A stretch of DNA of 64,000 nucleotides from Gp6-AA40 sp963742105 (GTDB taxonomy: Bacteria; Acidobacteriota; Vicinamibacteria; Vicinamibacterales; UBA2999): NCBI GenBank assembly GCA_963742105.1, contig CAVUKN010000007.1:744001-808000 (forward strand), given 5' to 3'. How positions within the stretch are numbered: position 1 is the first letter of the stretch; every line of letters starts with the position of its first letter. The notes under the pieces are model-generated. The model made no database searches. It was not told the origin of the DNA and was given only the letters and a program-made list of their open reading frames with translations. Shown piece by piece: positions 17,741 through 26,121 of this stretch. Both the position numbers and the translations under genes were made by a program.

Positions 17741-18447
17741 CTCCGCTTGAGTCTCCTTCTTTCCGCGAGGATCAGTCCGTATTCCGCACTCCGCTTCCAC
17801 ACGCGATTCCCCATGTCGGTCAACTGGACCGCCTTGACGCCGTAATACAGGAACCAGGCGCCGAGCAGGGTGAGCAGGCCGTAGCGCACGATCGTCAGCC
17901 AGTTGCCTCCCGCAGGTTCCAGCGCGCCAAGGGCGAGGAAGAGCACGACGCCCGCAGCTCCGAGCAGCGGGCTCATCACGGTGCGAATACCCCATGACGC
18001 GACCCGCGAGTGCTTCTCCATGATCGTGCCGATGGTGGCGAGACGATCGACCTGAAGCTTGACGGCCTCGAGATCCGGGCCGAGCAGCACATCACGCAGC
18101 GAGACCTGGGCGAGACAGGCGTTGGCCACGCGCTGCTCGCCACGCCACCAGGACGGCGTCACGACGCGGACACGGTAGCCGGGAAAGCGAGTGGCGAGGA
18201 ACGACTCGAGGCGGGCGCGTGACGCGGGCGAATGCTCCTGCCATGTGGAGACGGTGTCCACGTCGATCCGCCGCTCGTCCGGCACGAAGACGAGCTCGTG
18301 CAGATCAGCCGAGCCAGACTCCTGCACGTAGGCGGCGAGGTGAGGGGCAATTCCCTCGTGCAGCATCGCCTCGTGATCGAGACAGGGCAGGATGGGAATC
18401 GACGGGCGCGGATCCAGCGTCAGACGATACAGCTTGATCGAGAGCAC
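17737..18447 (-). CDS. Membrane-anchored protein of unknown function
   Basis: 236 residues from a GTG at 18447 (VLSIKLYRLTLDPRPSIPI). The first 150 residues are soluble, with charged helices. Two hydrophobic segments lie near the C-terminus (TVMSPLLGAAGVVLFLALGA and IVRYGLLTLLGAWFLYYGV). The frame is open up to 18531, but that stretch runs into the CAACTCC heptamer array, so I prefer the internal start. The gene is convergent with ku, and the two coding regions overlap by 4 bp at their 3' ends. I do not recognise the family. Confidence 0.65.
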   Translation of the reverse strand: MLSIKLYRLTLDPRPSIPILPCLDHEAMLHEGIAPHLAAYVQESGSADLHELVFVPDERRIDVDTVSTWQEHSPASRARLESFLATRFPGYRVRVVTPSWWRGEQRVANACLAQVSLRDVLLGPDLEAVKLQVDRLATIGTIMEKHSRVASWGIRTVMSPLLGAAGVVLFLALGALEPAGGNWLTIVRYGLLTLLGAWFLYYGVKAVQLTDMGNRVWKRSAEYGLILAERRRLKRS

Positions 18448-18489
18448 CTGCCCGAAGCCGCCTAGCGTTTCCAGCAGCTGCGACGGATT

Positions 18490-18576
18490 CAACTCCCAAC
18501 TCCCAACAGCCTTCGGCAACCCAACCCCCAATTCGGCCCGGTGCTGCGGGACTTCGTTCTTGGGAGTTGGGAGTTG
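18490..18576. repeat. Heptamer inverted array (CAACTCC / TTGGGAG)
   Basis: The 17-bp arm CAACTCCCAACTCCCAA at 18490-18506 is perfectly complementary to 18560-18576. The units are CAACTCC on one side and TTGGGAG on the other. The loop is 53 nt. A further unit GTTGGGAG stands at 18591-18598. It lies upstream of the membrane-anchored protein gene and downstream of the phosphotransferase gene. Confidence 0.88.
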
Positions 18577-18619
18577 GGCCCGCGCCAGCCGTTGGGAGTT
18601 ATCACAGCCCTTATCTGCG

Positions 18620-19393
18620 CTAATAGCCGAGCCAGGCGAGCAGGCCGATACCGGTGGCGGTAGGGTCGCGCAGCCATTCGGGCGGAGTCAGCCAGATGAA
18701 GCCGAGAATGGCGATCACCCACAGATCGTAGGGAAGCGTCGCGCGCTCGTCACGCCAGAAGAACGCGCGCGAGACGGCACGCGTGATCACGTTGGGACCC
18801 GTCGGGATCGGCTTGTGGTTGAGCACCAGGTACGTGTAGTGGATGCGATTGTAGACGGTGATGATGGAGAGGATCAGGATCACCCACATCACCGCGGCCA
18901 TACGGTTGGTGAACGCGCCAATCCAGAACAGCACGATCCGCTCCGGCCGTTCCATGAAGCCGACCTTGCATTTCTCGATCAGCGACTCGGCGCGTGCGCG
19001 CGCGTAGCTGATCATGACCGTGAAGATCATCGCCAGCGCCGTGACCATGACGTAGTCGGTGCGGCGCAGATTCGAATAGAGGTGAATCAGCCCGAAGAAC
19101 AGGATCTGATCGGAGAACCGATCGAGCGTCGAGTCCCAGAAGGCGCCGAACTGTGACTGTTTGCCGCTGATGTACGCGACCTTGCCGTCGATGAAATCGA
19201 AAATGGCCGCGCCAATCATGATCACGCCGGCGAGCACGAAATGCTGCTTGCCCAGCGCCACTGCGGCACCTACGTTGATCACGACGCCGATGAAGGTGAG
19301 GACGTTGGGATGGATGCCGAGCGCCACGCACGCATTGATGATCGCGCGCAGCGGGAACATGCAGACGGTCCCGATGAACCCGGTAAAGGTCAT
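18620..19393 (-). CDS. CDP-alcohol phosphatidyltransferase family protein
   Basis: 257 residues from ATG 19393 (MTFTGFIGTVCMFPLRAI), with about six membrane segments. The signature reads FDFIDGKVAYISGKQSQFG then AFWDSTLDRFSD. All aspartates of the family motif are present, but the usual Arg after DGxxA is Tyr. The enzyme makes a phospholipid head-group linkage in the inner membrane; an inositol-type acceptor is possible but unproved. It is divergent from uvrC with 53 bp between starts. The A/T-rich block in that gap may serve both. Confidence 0.85.
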   Translation of the reverse strand: MTFTGFIGTVCMFPLRAIINACVALGIHPNVLTFIGVVINVGAAVALGKQHFVLAGVIMIGAAIFDFIDGKVAYISGKQSQFGAFWDSTLDRFSDQILFFGLIHLYSNLRRTDYVMVTALAMIFTVMISYARARAESLIEKCKVGFMERPERIVLFWIGAFTNRMAAVMWVILILSIITVYNRIHYTYLVLNHKPIPTGPNVITRAVSRAFFWRDERATLPYDLWVIAILGFIWLTPPEWLRDPTATGIGLLAWLGY

Positions 19394-19398
19394 TCGTT

Positions 19399-19407
19399 TG
19401 TTATAAT
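19399..19407 (+). promoter_or_regulatory. Extended -10 promoter for uvrC
   Basis: TGTTATAAT is a perfect -10 (TATAAT at 19402-19407) with the TGn extension and no good -35, the classic extended -10 layout. Transcription would begin near 19414, leaving a leader of about 33 nt to the uvrC ATG at 19447. On the other strand the same A/T block gives a -10-like sequence very close to the divergent ATG. Confidence 0.55.
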
Positions 19408-19446
19408 TAGCGGTTCCGCACGAAGGGAATCCCGTCATAGTAGCCC

Positions 19447-21291
19447 ATGCCCATCCATGACCTCAAGGAGCAGATCGCCCGGTTGCCCGAGCAGCCCGGC
19501 GTGTATCTGTGGGGCAGTGCCGCCGGCGAGACCATCTATGTGGGCAAGGCGCGCTCGCTGCGCGATCGCGTGCGCAGCTATCTCGGCGCGTTCGGGCTGA
19601 GCCCGCGCCACGATGCGCTGCTCGAGGAGATCTCGCGGCTGGAGGTCATCGTCACCGATTCGGTGATGGAAGCGCTCGCGCTCGAGAACAATCTGATCAA
19701 GCAGCGGTCGCCGAAATACAACATCCTGCTGCGCGACGACAAGAATTATCCGTACCTGCAGCTGACGACCAGTGAATCGTTCCCGCGCGTGCTGGTCGCG
19801 CGGAGCGTCGAGAAGACCGGCGATTACTATGCCGGCCCATTTCTGCCGGCCAAACTGGCGCGACGGACGATGGCGCTGTCGCATCGCCTGTTCGGGATTC
19901 GCTCCTGCAACGAGACGATTACCGGGCTGCGGCCGCGCCCGTGCCTCGAGTACGACATCAAGCGATGCATCGCGCCATGCGTCCGGGAGATCTGTTCGGA
20001 GGAGCAGTACGGGGAGGCGGTGACCAATACGAGGCTCCTGCTCGAGGGCCGCACCGACGAACTGGTCGAGACGCTGCGTGTCCGCATGATCGAAGCGGCG
20101 GACGCGCAGCGCTACGAGGAAGCGGCGCAGTTGCGCGACGCGTTGCGGACGGTGCAGACGCTGCGCGACCGCCAGCAGAAGGTGGCGACGGCGCAGCTCG
20201 GCGATCGCGACGTGTTCGGCACCAAGGTCGGGCCCAGCGGAAGCGCCCTACAGATCTTCGCCATGCGTGGAGGGCGCGTCGTGGAGCGCGTCGAACTGGT
20301 CACCGACAGTGCGGCGGCGGGAGCGGCGACGACGACAGCAGCAGGCGCCGAGATGGAGGTGCTGCAGGCTGCGCTGGCACAGTTCTACGACTCGCGGATA
20401 CCGCCGGCAGAGATCAACCTGCCGACCGAGATCGAAGACTGTGATGCGATGGAGGAGTGGCTGTCGTCGCGAGCCGGCCGCCGCGTGAAGATCCTGGTGC
20501 CGCAGCGTGGCGACAAGCGCGCGCTGGTCGAACTGGCGACACGGAATGCCGAGCTCTCCTATCGCACCCGCTTCAACGAAATTACCGCCGCCCATTTCGA
20601 TGCGCTGGAGACGTTGCGCAGCGTGATCGGCCTGCCGTCGCTGCCACGCCGGATCGAGTGTTTCGACATCTCGACGATCCAGGGCAGCGAGACCGTGGCA
20701 TCGATGGTGGTGTGTGAAGACGGTCGCATGAAGAAGGCGGACTATCGGAAGTTTCGAGTCAAAGGGTCTTGGGGCTCTGTGTCCAGGAAGCCCGACGACT
20801 TTGCGGCGATGCGTGAAGTCGTGCAGCGCCGTTATCGCAAGCTGCTGGAGGACGGCGGTCCGTTCCCAGACCTGATCCTCATCGATGGCGGAAGAGGGCA
20901 GCTCTCGGCCGCGTACGAGGCGCTCGAGGCGGTGGGCCTGGGCAACCTCGTGGCTGTCGGAATCGCCAAGCAGGAAGAAGTCCTGTTCACCCGTGAACGA
21001 CCGGAGCCGATTGTCCTGGCCGAAAACGATCCGGCACTGCTGCTCGTGCAGCGGATTCGCGACGAGGCGCACCGGTTTGCGGTCACGTTCCATCGCAAGG
21101 CGCGGTCGATGCGCGATCTCCGGTCGACACTGGACGAAGTTCCCGGGATCGGCCCGCGGCGGCGGCGTGCACTGTTGACCGCGTTCGGCAGCCTGGCGGG
21201 CGTGCGCCGCGCCACTCGCGAAGAACTCGGGGCGGTGGTCGGCGACAAGGCTGCGACGGCGGTAATCGAGTATTTCGCTCAGACGAACTGA
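19447..21291 (+). CDS. uvrC: Excinuclease ABC subunit C
   Basis: Full-length UvrC (614 residues). The GIY-YIG nuclease domain that cuts 3' of the lesion is at residues 14-92 (PGVYLWGSAAGETIYVGKA). A cysteine pair follows (CLEYDIKRCIAPC), then a UVR motif around residues 200-235 that binds UvrB. The RNase H-like 5' nuclease domain includes ECFDISTIQGSETVASMVV and LILIDGGRGQLSAA. A helix-hairpin-helix ends the protein (EVPGIGPRRRRALL). It completes the damage-excision step with UvrA encoded upstream in this window. Confidence 0.97.
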   Translation: MPIHDLKEQIARLPEQPGVYLWGSAAGETIYVGKARSLRDRVRSYLGAFGLSPRHDALLEEISRLEVIVTDSVMEALALENNLIKQRSPKYNILLRDDKNYPYLQLTTSESFPRVLVARSVEKTGDYYAGPFLPAKLARRTMALSHRLFGIRSCNETITGLRPRPCLEYDIKRCIAPCVREICSEEQYGEAVTNTRLLLEGRTDELVETLRVRMIEAADAQRYEEAAQLRDALRTVQTLRDRQQKVATAQLGDRDVFGTKVGPSGSALQIFAMRGGRVVERVELVTDSAAAGAATTTAAGAEMEVLQAALAQFYDSRIPPAEINLPTEIEDCDAMEEWLSSRAGRRVKILVPQRGDKRALVELATRNAELSYRTRFNEITAAHFDALETLRSVIGLPSLPRRIECFDISTIQGSETVASMVVCEDGRMKKADYRKFRVKGSWGSVSRKPDDFAAMREVVQRRYRKLLEDGGPFPDLILIDGGRGQLSAAYEALEAVGLGNLVAVGIAKQEEVLFTRERPEPIVLAENDPALLLVQRIRDEAHRFAVTFHRKARSMRDLRSTLDEVPGIGPRRRRALLTAFGSLAGVRRATREELGAVVGDKAATAVIEYFAQTN

Positions 21292-21515
21292 GCCGCGCTC
21301 AGCAATCGACGCTCAAGAGTTCCAGCCCTCGGGCCCTCCCAGCCTCACGCGGCGAGCGCACTGCCAATGCGAAGAACTTCGCAGCGCTCGCGAAAATGTG
21401 CCGACCCCGGCGCGGTTCTGCATTCATCGGAGTCCCAAAACCAGTCGCGCATTCGCGGCATGACGCTTGCCCCAGAGTCGAGTCTCAGGGACACATGCAC
21501 GGGAAGGGGGAGGGG

Positions 21516-21758
21516 ATGACTGGACTTCTGACACGGGCCAGGATCGGCGATCTGCAAATCGAGGTTGCCATACGACTGGCGCTGGAACGGCACGCACAGG
21601 TACCGTTCGAGCGAATTGCGGTGTCGGTTGACGAGGGCGTCGCGACACTGTCCGGCACGGTCGACTGGCGGTATCAACTGACCGCGGCGGTCGCGGCGAC
21701 GAAGGCCGTGGCGGGTGTGCGTGAGGTCAACAACCAGTTGCAGGTGACGTTTGGTTGA
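21516..21758 (+). CDS. BON-domain protein
   Basis: 80 residues from an ATG at 21516 behind a very strong GGGGGAGGGG ribosome site. The single BON domain is recognisable (LQIEVAIRLALERH then VDEGVATLSGTVDWRYQL and a final VREVNNQLQVTF). BON domains bind phospholipids or other ligands and often occur in stress proteins such as OsmY. No signal peptide is visible, so a cytoplasmic or peripheral role is likely. The frame is open further upstream, but that part lacks homology. Confidence 0.85.
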   Translation: MTGLLTRARIGDLQIEVAIRLALERHAQVPFERIAVSVDEGVATLSGTVDWRYQLTAAVAATKAVAGVREVNNQLQVTFG

Positions 21759-21830
21759 TGCGCACGGGCCCGGCAAGGTCGCGTAGACGGCCCACGCGTC
21801 GAGCAGCGGTTTGAGTCGTCATCGCGACCA

Positions 21831-22110
21831 CGGAGGTGACGGAGGCAACGGGATCACAAACGGAGGAACGGGGAAACGGGGACGAACGGGGCGCTGCCGA
21901 CTCGGCCCGCTTCGCGGGCCATACCGGGCACACGAGAGGACCAAACACAAGCCGCACGCGAGCCGTGTGCCGTTTGTGTTGGGCCCTCTCGTATGCCCTG
22001 GCCGCCGTAGGCGGCAGTCGGCAGCCCGCACGATCCCCAACCAGCTCCATCCGCCCGTTCGTCCCCGTTCCCCCGTTTCCCCGTTTGTGAAAACCGTTAC
22101 CTCCGCGATC
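21831..22110. repeat. Long foldback element of about 280 nt with nested hairpins
   Basis: The outer arms (about 21831-21890 and 22054-22110) are imperfect reverse complements; AACGGGGACGAACGGG at 21875-21890 pairs exactly with 22054-22069. Inside, GCTGCCGACT (21893-21902) pairs with 22016-22025. GGCCCGC-TTC-GCGGGCC (21904-21920) and GCCGCC-GTA-GGCGGC (22001-22015) form small stems. ACGAGAGG...CACAA (21932-21950) pairs with 21974-21992. The whole can fold like a multi-branched RNA or cruciform. No gene lies in this 440-bp gap. The function is unknown. Confidence 0.75.
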
Positions 22111-22197
22111 TCCGTCGCCGCGGCGTGAAAGCAGATGGGCGCGCCCCGGTCAGAGATCCACCGACAAAGCGGGCGGCCGGTGGTTTAGCCTGATCGG

Positions 22198-23277
22198 ATG
22201 CGCGTTCTTCGTCGGTTCGGTTCCTTCGTCCTCCTTGCGTTCACGCCGCTCGCGCTCGCCCTCGACCTGCTCGTACCCAATCAGCACAACTTGATATTCC
22301 TGGTGTCGATTCTCGCCATCATGCCGCTGGCCGGCTATATCGGTGCGGCGACGGAGCAGCTCGCCGGCAGGCTCGGCGGCGGCATCGGCGGCCTGTTGAA
22401 TGCAACGTTTGGCAACGCAGCCGAACTGATCATCGGCACCATTGCGCTGCAGAAGGGGTTACCCGGGCTGGTGAAGGCCTCGATCACCGGCTCGATCATC
22501 GGGAACGTGCTGCTGGTGTTTGGTGCTGCGGCATTGGTAGGCGGGTTACGGTTCAACGTGCAGCGATTCAACCGCACCGCAGCCGGACTCGGGACCACCA
22601 TGCTGCTCCTCAGCGCGATCGGCCTGGTCGTCCCGGCGGTCTTTCATCGGGTCGCGCGCGCCAGCGGCGCCACTGAGCTGACGCTCGACACGGAGATTGC
22701 GGGCGTCCTGTTCCTCACGTATTGCGCCAGCCTGGTCTTCATGCTGAAGACCCATCGGAGTCTGTACGGCGTGGCCGAGCACCACGCTGAGCAGCCACGG
22801 ACAGGTTCGGTACGTTCAGCCATCCTGATGCTCGTGGCCTCGACTGCGGCCGTCGCTCTGGTCAGCGAAGTGCTCGTCGGCGCCGTATCGGAGGCCGCCA
22901 CGTCACTGGGCATGACCGAACTGTTCGTCGGCGTCGTCGTCGTCGCCCTGGTGGGCAATGCCGCCGAACACTACTCCGCGGTTGTCCTGGCCGCCCGCAA
23001 TGAAATGGACGCCGCACTCGGCATCGCGGTGGGTTCCTCCACGCAGATCGCCTTGTTCGTCGCACCGGTGCTGGTATTTCTGAGCTATTTCATCGGCCCC
23101 GCGCCGATGAACCTGCTGTTCTCGACGTTCGAGCTCGTGGCGATCGGCTTGTCGGTGATGGCGATCGCATTCATCGCGCATGACGGCGAAACGCACTGGA
23201 TGGAAGGCGTGCAGCTCCTGGCCGTTTACGCAATCCTGTCGCTGGCGTTCTATTTCCTGCCGGCGACCGTAATCTAG
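22198..23277 (+). CDS. Calcium/proton antiporter, CaCA family (ChaA/CAX type)
   Basis: 359 residues with about eleven membrane segments. The two conserved CaCA repeats are clear: FGNAAELIIGTIAL (about residues 71-84) and VGNAAEHYSAVVLAA in the second half, each with the ion-coordinating Glu. It should exchange Ca2+ for protons across the inner membrane. It follows the foldback element and is 12 bp upstream of an M50 protease gene on the same strand, so the two may be cotranscribed. Confidence 0.93.
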   Translation: MRVLRRFGSFVLLAFTPLALALDLLVPNQHNLIFLVSILAIMPLAGYIGAATEQLAGRLGGGIGGLLNATFGNAAELIIGTIALQKGLPGLVKASITGSIIGNVLLVFGAAALVGGLRFNVQRFNRTAAGLGTTMLLLSAIGLVVPAVFHRVARASGATELTLDTEIAGVLFLTYCASLVFMLKTHRSLYGVAEHHAEQPRTGSVRSAILMLVASTAAVALVSEVLVGAVSEAATSLGMTELFVGVVVVALVGNAAEHYSAVVLAARNEMDAALGIAVGSSTQIALFVAPVLVFLSYFIGPAPMNLLFSTFELVAIGLSVMAIAFIAHDGETHWMEGVQLLAVYAILSLAFYFLPATVI

Positions 23278-23289
23278 TACGCTGAACGC

Positions 23290-23943
23290 TTGCAAAACAT
23301 CGATTTCACGCAGGTCTTCGTCCAGTTCGCGGTCCTGATTCTGTCGTTGTCCGTTCACGAGGCGGCGCACGCGTGGTCGGCCGAACGTCTCGGCGACACC
23401 ACCGCGCGCATGCTGGGACGCGTGTCGCTCAATCCCGCCGTGCACGTGGATCCAATCGGCACGATCCTGTTTCCGTTGATCGGGATGCTGTCGGGTGCTC
23501 CGATCTTCGGGTGGGCGAAGCCGGTGCCGGTGAACATCCTGAATCTTCGCGGCAACTGGAAGCAGAAGTACATGCTGATTGCTGCCGCCGGACCGGCGAG
23601 CAACGTGGTTCTGGCGACGGTGGCGGCTTTGATCCTCGGGATCGTGCATGGCTCCGCCGATCCGTTCGTAAGCAACCCGGTGCGTGACTTCCTGGTAGCG
23701 ATGGTCGAGTTGAACGTGCTGCTCGCTGTCTTCAACATGGTGCCGCTGCCGCCGCTCGACGGCGGCAACGTGCTGGCCGGTGTCCTGCGGGGAGGTGTGG
23801 CCGAGATGTACGAGCGCATCCGGCCATACGGATTCCTGATTCTGTACGGGCTGCTGTTTTCAGGGGTTCTGTGGCGGGTCATCGGCCCGCCCTACAACGC
23901 CATCCTCTCGGCGTTGAGACCGTTGACGACGGTCTTCGGGTGA
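23290..23943 (+). CDS. Site-2 protease family (M50) membrane metalloprotease
   Basis: 217 residues, several hydrophobic segments. The zinc motif HEAAH is at about residues 20-24 (LSVHEAAHAWSAERLGD), and the second metal-ligand region is NMVPLPPLDGGNVL. It lacks a PDZ domain and is of the short M50B type. It cleaves peptides within the membrane; the substrate is unknown. The start is a TTG at 23290, since no ATG lies closer. A weak alternative start cannot be excluded. Confidence 0.88.
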   Translation: MQNIDFTQVFVQFAVLILSLSVHEAAHAWSAERLGDTTARMLGRVSLNPAVHVDPIGTILFPLIGMLSGAPIFGWAKPVPVNILNLRGNWKQKYMLIAAAGPASNVVLATVAALILGIVHGSADPFVSNPVRDFLVAMVELNVLLAVFNMVPLPPLDGGNVLAGVLRGGVAEMYERIRPYGFLILYGLLFSGVLWRVIGPPYNAILSALRPLTTVFG

Positions 23944-24028
23944 TTGCGGCGACGCGGGTGTGATTGTGGCAAGGCTACAGCCTCGCGCTACGTGCCCGTG
24001 GTCCGTAGGACGGCGATGGGTCCCGTAG

Positions 24029-24048
24029 GGCGGGGCTTCAGCCCCGCC
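24029..24048. repeat. GC-rich palindromic hairpin between M50 gene and trpS
   Basis: GGCGGGGCT, TC loop, AGCCCCGCC forms a perfect 9-bp stem. A second partial copy (AGCTTCAGCCCCGC) follows at 24067-24080, and GTAGG is repeated around it. The gap lies between convergent genes, so the hairpin could stop transcription from both sides, although no T-run follows. This GGGGCTTCAGCCCC motif has the look of a dispersed intergenic repeat. Confidence 0.6.
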
Positions 24049-24080
24049 TCGTAGGCAGCAGGCCTGAGCTTCAGCCCCGC

Positions 24081-25180
24081 TTAATCCAATCCATAGTCCA
24101 TGTTCATCGCGGCGCGCGCTTCGCGCAGGGTCGCGTCCGCCACCCGGTTGGCTTCGGCGTTGCCGCGTCGGAGGACGTCGGTCACGACCTGTCGATCATC
24201 GGCCAGTTGCAGGCGCCGCTCTCGCAGCGGGGCGAGCTCCGCGTTCAGCGCGTCGGTGACGAATTTCTTCAGCGACCCGCTGCCGCCATCGCCAATCCGC
24301 TCGGCAATCGCCTCCGGCGGCTCGCCCGGTGCAGAGCGAGCCAATCAGCAGCAGGTTCGCCACTTCGGGACGGCGTTCCGGGTCGTAGGCGATGTGGCGC
24401 TCTGAGTCGGTCTTCGCGCTCTTGATCAGCGCGACCGTCTCGTCGGCGGAGGCCCGCAGCATGATCGCGTTGTTGCGGCTCTTGCTCATCTTCTGGGCGC
24501 CGTCAAGGCCCAGAATCTTCGGCGCTTCGGATAGCAGCGCATCGGGCTCCGGGAACACCGGCGTGTCGGCCGGGTAGCGCGCGTTGAACCGCCGCGCGAT
24601 CTTGCGCGTGAGCTCGAGGTGCGGAAGCTGATCCCTGCCGACCGGAACCACGTTGCCCTTGCAGAACAGGATGTCGGCAGCCTGGTGCACCGGGTAGATG
24701 TACATCGCCGCGTTGACGTTGGTGAGCCCGGCGGACTCGATCTCCTCCTTGACCGTCGGATTCCGATCCAGCTCGCCCATGCCGACCAGCGTCAGGAAGG
24801 GCACCAGGAGCTGGTTCAGCGCGGGCACGTGGCTGTGAGAGAAGATGTGCGTCCGGCCGGATGTCAGGATCGAGGCCCGCCGCCAGGTAGTCGAGCACCA
24901 GTTCGCGCACGTTCTCCGGTATGGCGCTCACCGAGTCCCGATCGGTCAGCACCTGGTAGTCAGCGATGACGATGAACGTGTCGATCTGGAGACGCTGGAG
25001 TTCCACACGGTTCTTCAAAGAACCGAAGTAGTGTCCGATGTGCAGCGCGCCGGTGGGGCGATCGCCCGTCAGCACCCGGTAGCGTGTCGGATTGGTGAGG
25101 AAATCAGCGCGCAGAGCCGTCGAGCGCCGAACGGCTTCCGCGAAGGTGTCGCCGCCATACTCCTGCAAGGCTTCGCTCAT
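24081..25180 (-). CDS. trpS: Tryptophanyl-tRNA synthetase (two frame corrections)
   Basis: Class I synthetase that charges tRNA-Trp. GALHIGHYFG carries the HIGH motif (residues 47-50) and KMSKSRNN the KMSKS loop. The frame breaks near 24860, where HIFSHSHVP-type sequence resumes as PALNQLLVPFLTLVGM. It breaks again at a G-run near 24342, where LLLIGSLCTG should continue directly into EPPEAIAERIGDGGSGSLKK. Deleting one base at each site gives about 366 residues. As an essential gene that appears broken twice, it argues strongly for sequence errors. Confidence 0.94.
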
Positions 25181-25201
25181 CGCTTACTATCATAGTCACC
25201 C

Positions 25202-25996
25202 GTGACGGAACCAACCGAGTTCGAGTCCTCGCCCGACGCCTACCGAGTCAAGCTCGAACGCTTCGAGGGCCCGCTCGATCTGCTGCTCTACCTCATTCGC
25301 AAGAACGAGGTGAACATCTACGACATCCCCATCGCGGCGATCACGGAGCAGTACCTGTCATTCATCACCCTGATGGAGGAACTGAACCTGGACGTCGCCG
25401 GCGAGTTCCTGGTGATGGCGGCGACGCTCATTCACATCAAGTCGAAGATGCTCCTGCCCCGGCCCGAGACGGCGCAGGACAGCTTCCTCGAGGAAGAGGA
25501 TCCCCGTGACGAGCTGGTGCGGCGACTGCTCGAGCACCAGAAGTTCAAGCAGGCAGCGGAGGTGCTGCACGATCGGGAGCAGGCGCGCAGCGCGCAGTTC
25601 ACCCGTCCGGATTCACGCGTAGCCGATGCCGTCAACGACGAGTACGAGCCGGAACTCGACGTCGATCTGTTCAGCCTGCTGACGGCATTCAAGGGCGTCC
25701 TGACCCGCGCCAGCCGGCGGCCGCGGATGGTGCTGCCGCCGGAGCAGATCTCGATCGAGGATCGCATGCACCAGATGCTCGCCCGCCTGTCGGAAACCGA
25801 GGCCTGCGGCTTCGAGGACCTGTTTGACGATGGCGACGGCTCGCGCGGGTTCATGATCGTGACCTTCCTGGCGATGCTCGAAATGATTCGATTGAAGCTG
25901 ATTCGCGTGTTTCAGTCGGGAAGCCTTGGCGCGATCCGGGTCTACAAACGCGCGCGACCGGTGGACGCTCCGCACCCGATCGGCGACCCGGAGTAA
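25202..25996 (+). CDS. scpA: Segregation and condensation protein A
   Basis: 264 residues. The N-terminal kleisin part is typical (YRVKLERFEGPLDLLLYLIR, KNEVNIYDIPIAAITEQYL), and the C-terminal winged helix ends FLAMLEMIRLKLIRVFQ. ScpA links the SMC dimer to ScpB in chromosome condensation. The start is a GTG at 25202. It is divergent from trpS with a 21-bp gap. scpB follows after a heptamer hairpin, so the normally tight scpA-scpB junction is split by the array. Confidence 0.95.
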   Translation: MTEPTEFESSPDAYRVKLERFEGPLDLLLYLIRKNEVNIYDIPIAAITEQYLSFITLMEELNLDVAGEFLVMAATLIHIKSKMLLPRPETAQDSFLEEEDPRDELVRRLLEHQKFKQAAEVLHDREQARSAQFTRPDSRVADAVNDEYEPELDVDLFSLLTAFKGVLTRASRRPRMVLPPEQISIEDRMHQMLARLSETEACGFEDLFDDGDGSRGFMIVTFLAMLEMIRLKLIRVFQSGSLGAIRVYKRARPVDAPHPIGDPE

Positions 25997-26011
25997 GCAC
26001 ATAAGAACATT

Positions 26012-26113
26012 TGTGATTGGTGATTTGTGATTGGTGATTTGCGATTGGAGTGACGGAGGATCGCAGCATCGCGCCAGGCAATCACAATCACGATTCACGA
26101 TTCACGATTCACG
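26012..26113. repeat. Heptamer inverted array between scpA and scpB
   Basis: The left arm has units TGTGATT, GGTGATT, TGTGATT, GGTGATT, TGCGATT at 26012-26046. The right arm has CAATCAC, AATCACG and three ATTCACG units at 26079-26113. The arms are complementary over most of their length. The scpB ATG follows 9 bp after the right arm. Confidence 0.85.
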
Positions 26114-26121
26114 AATTGAAC

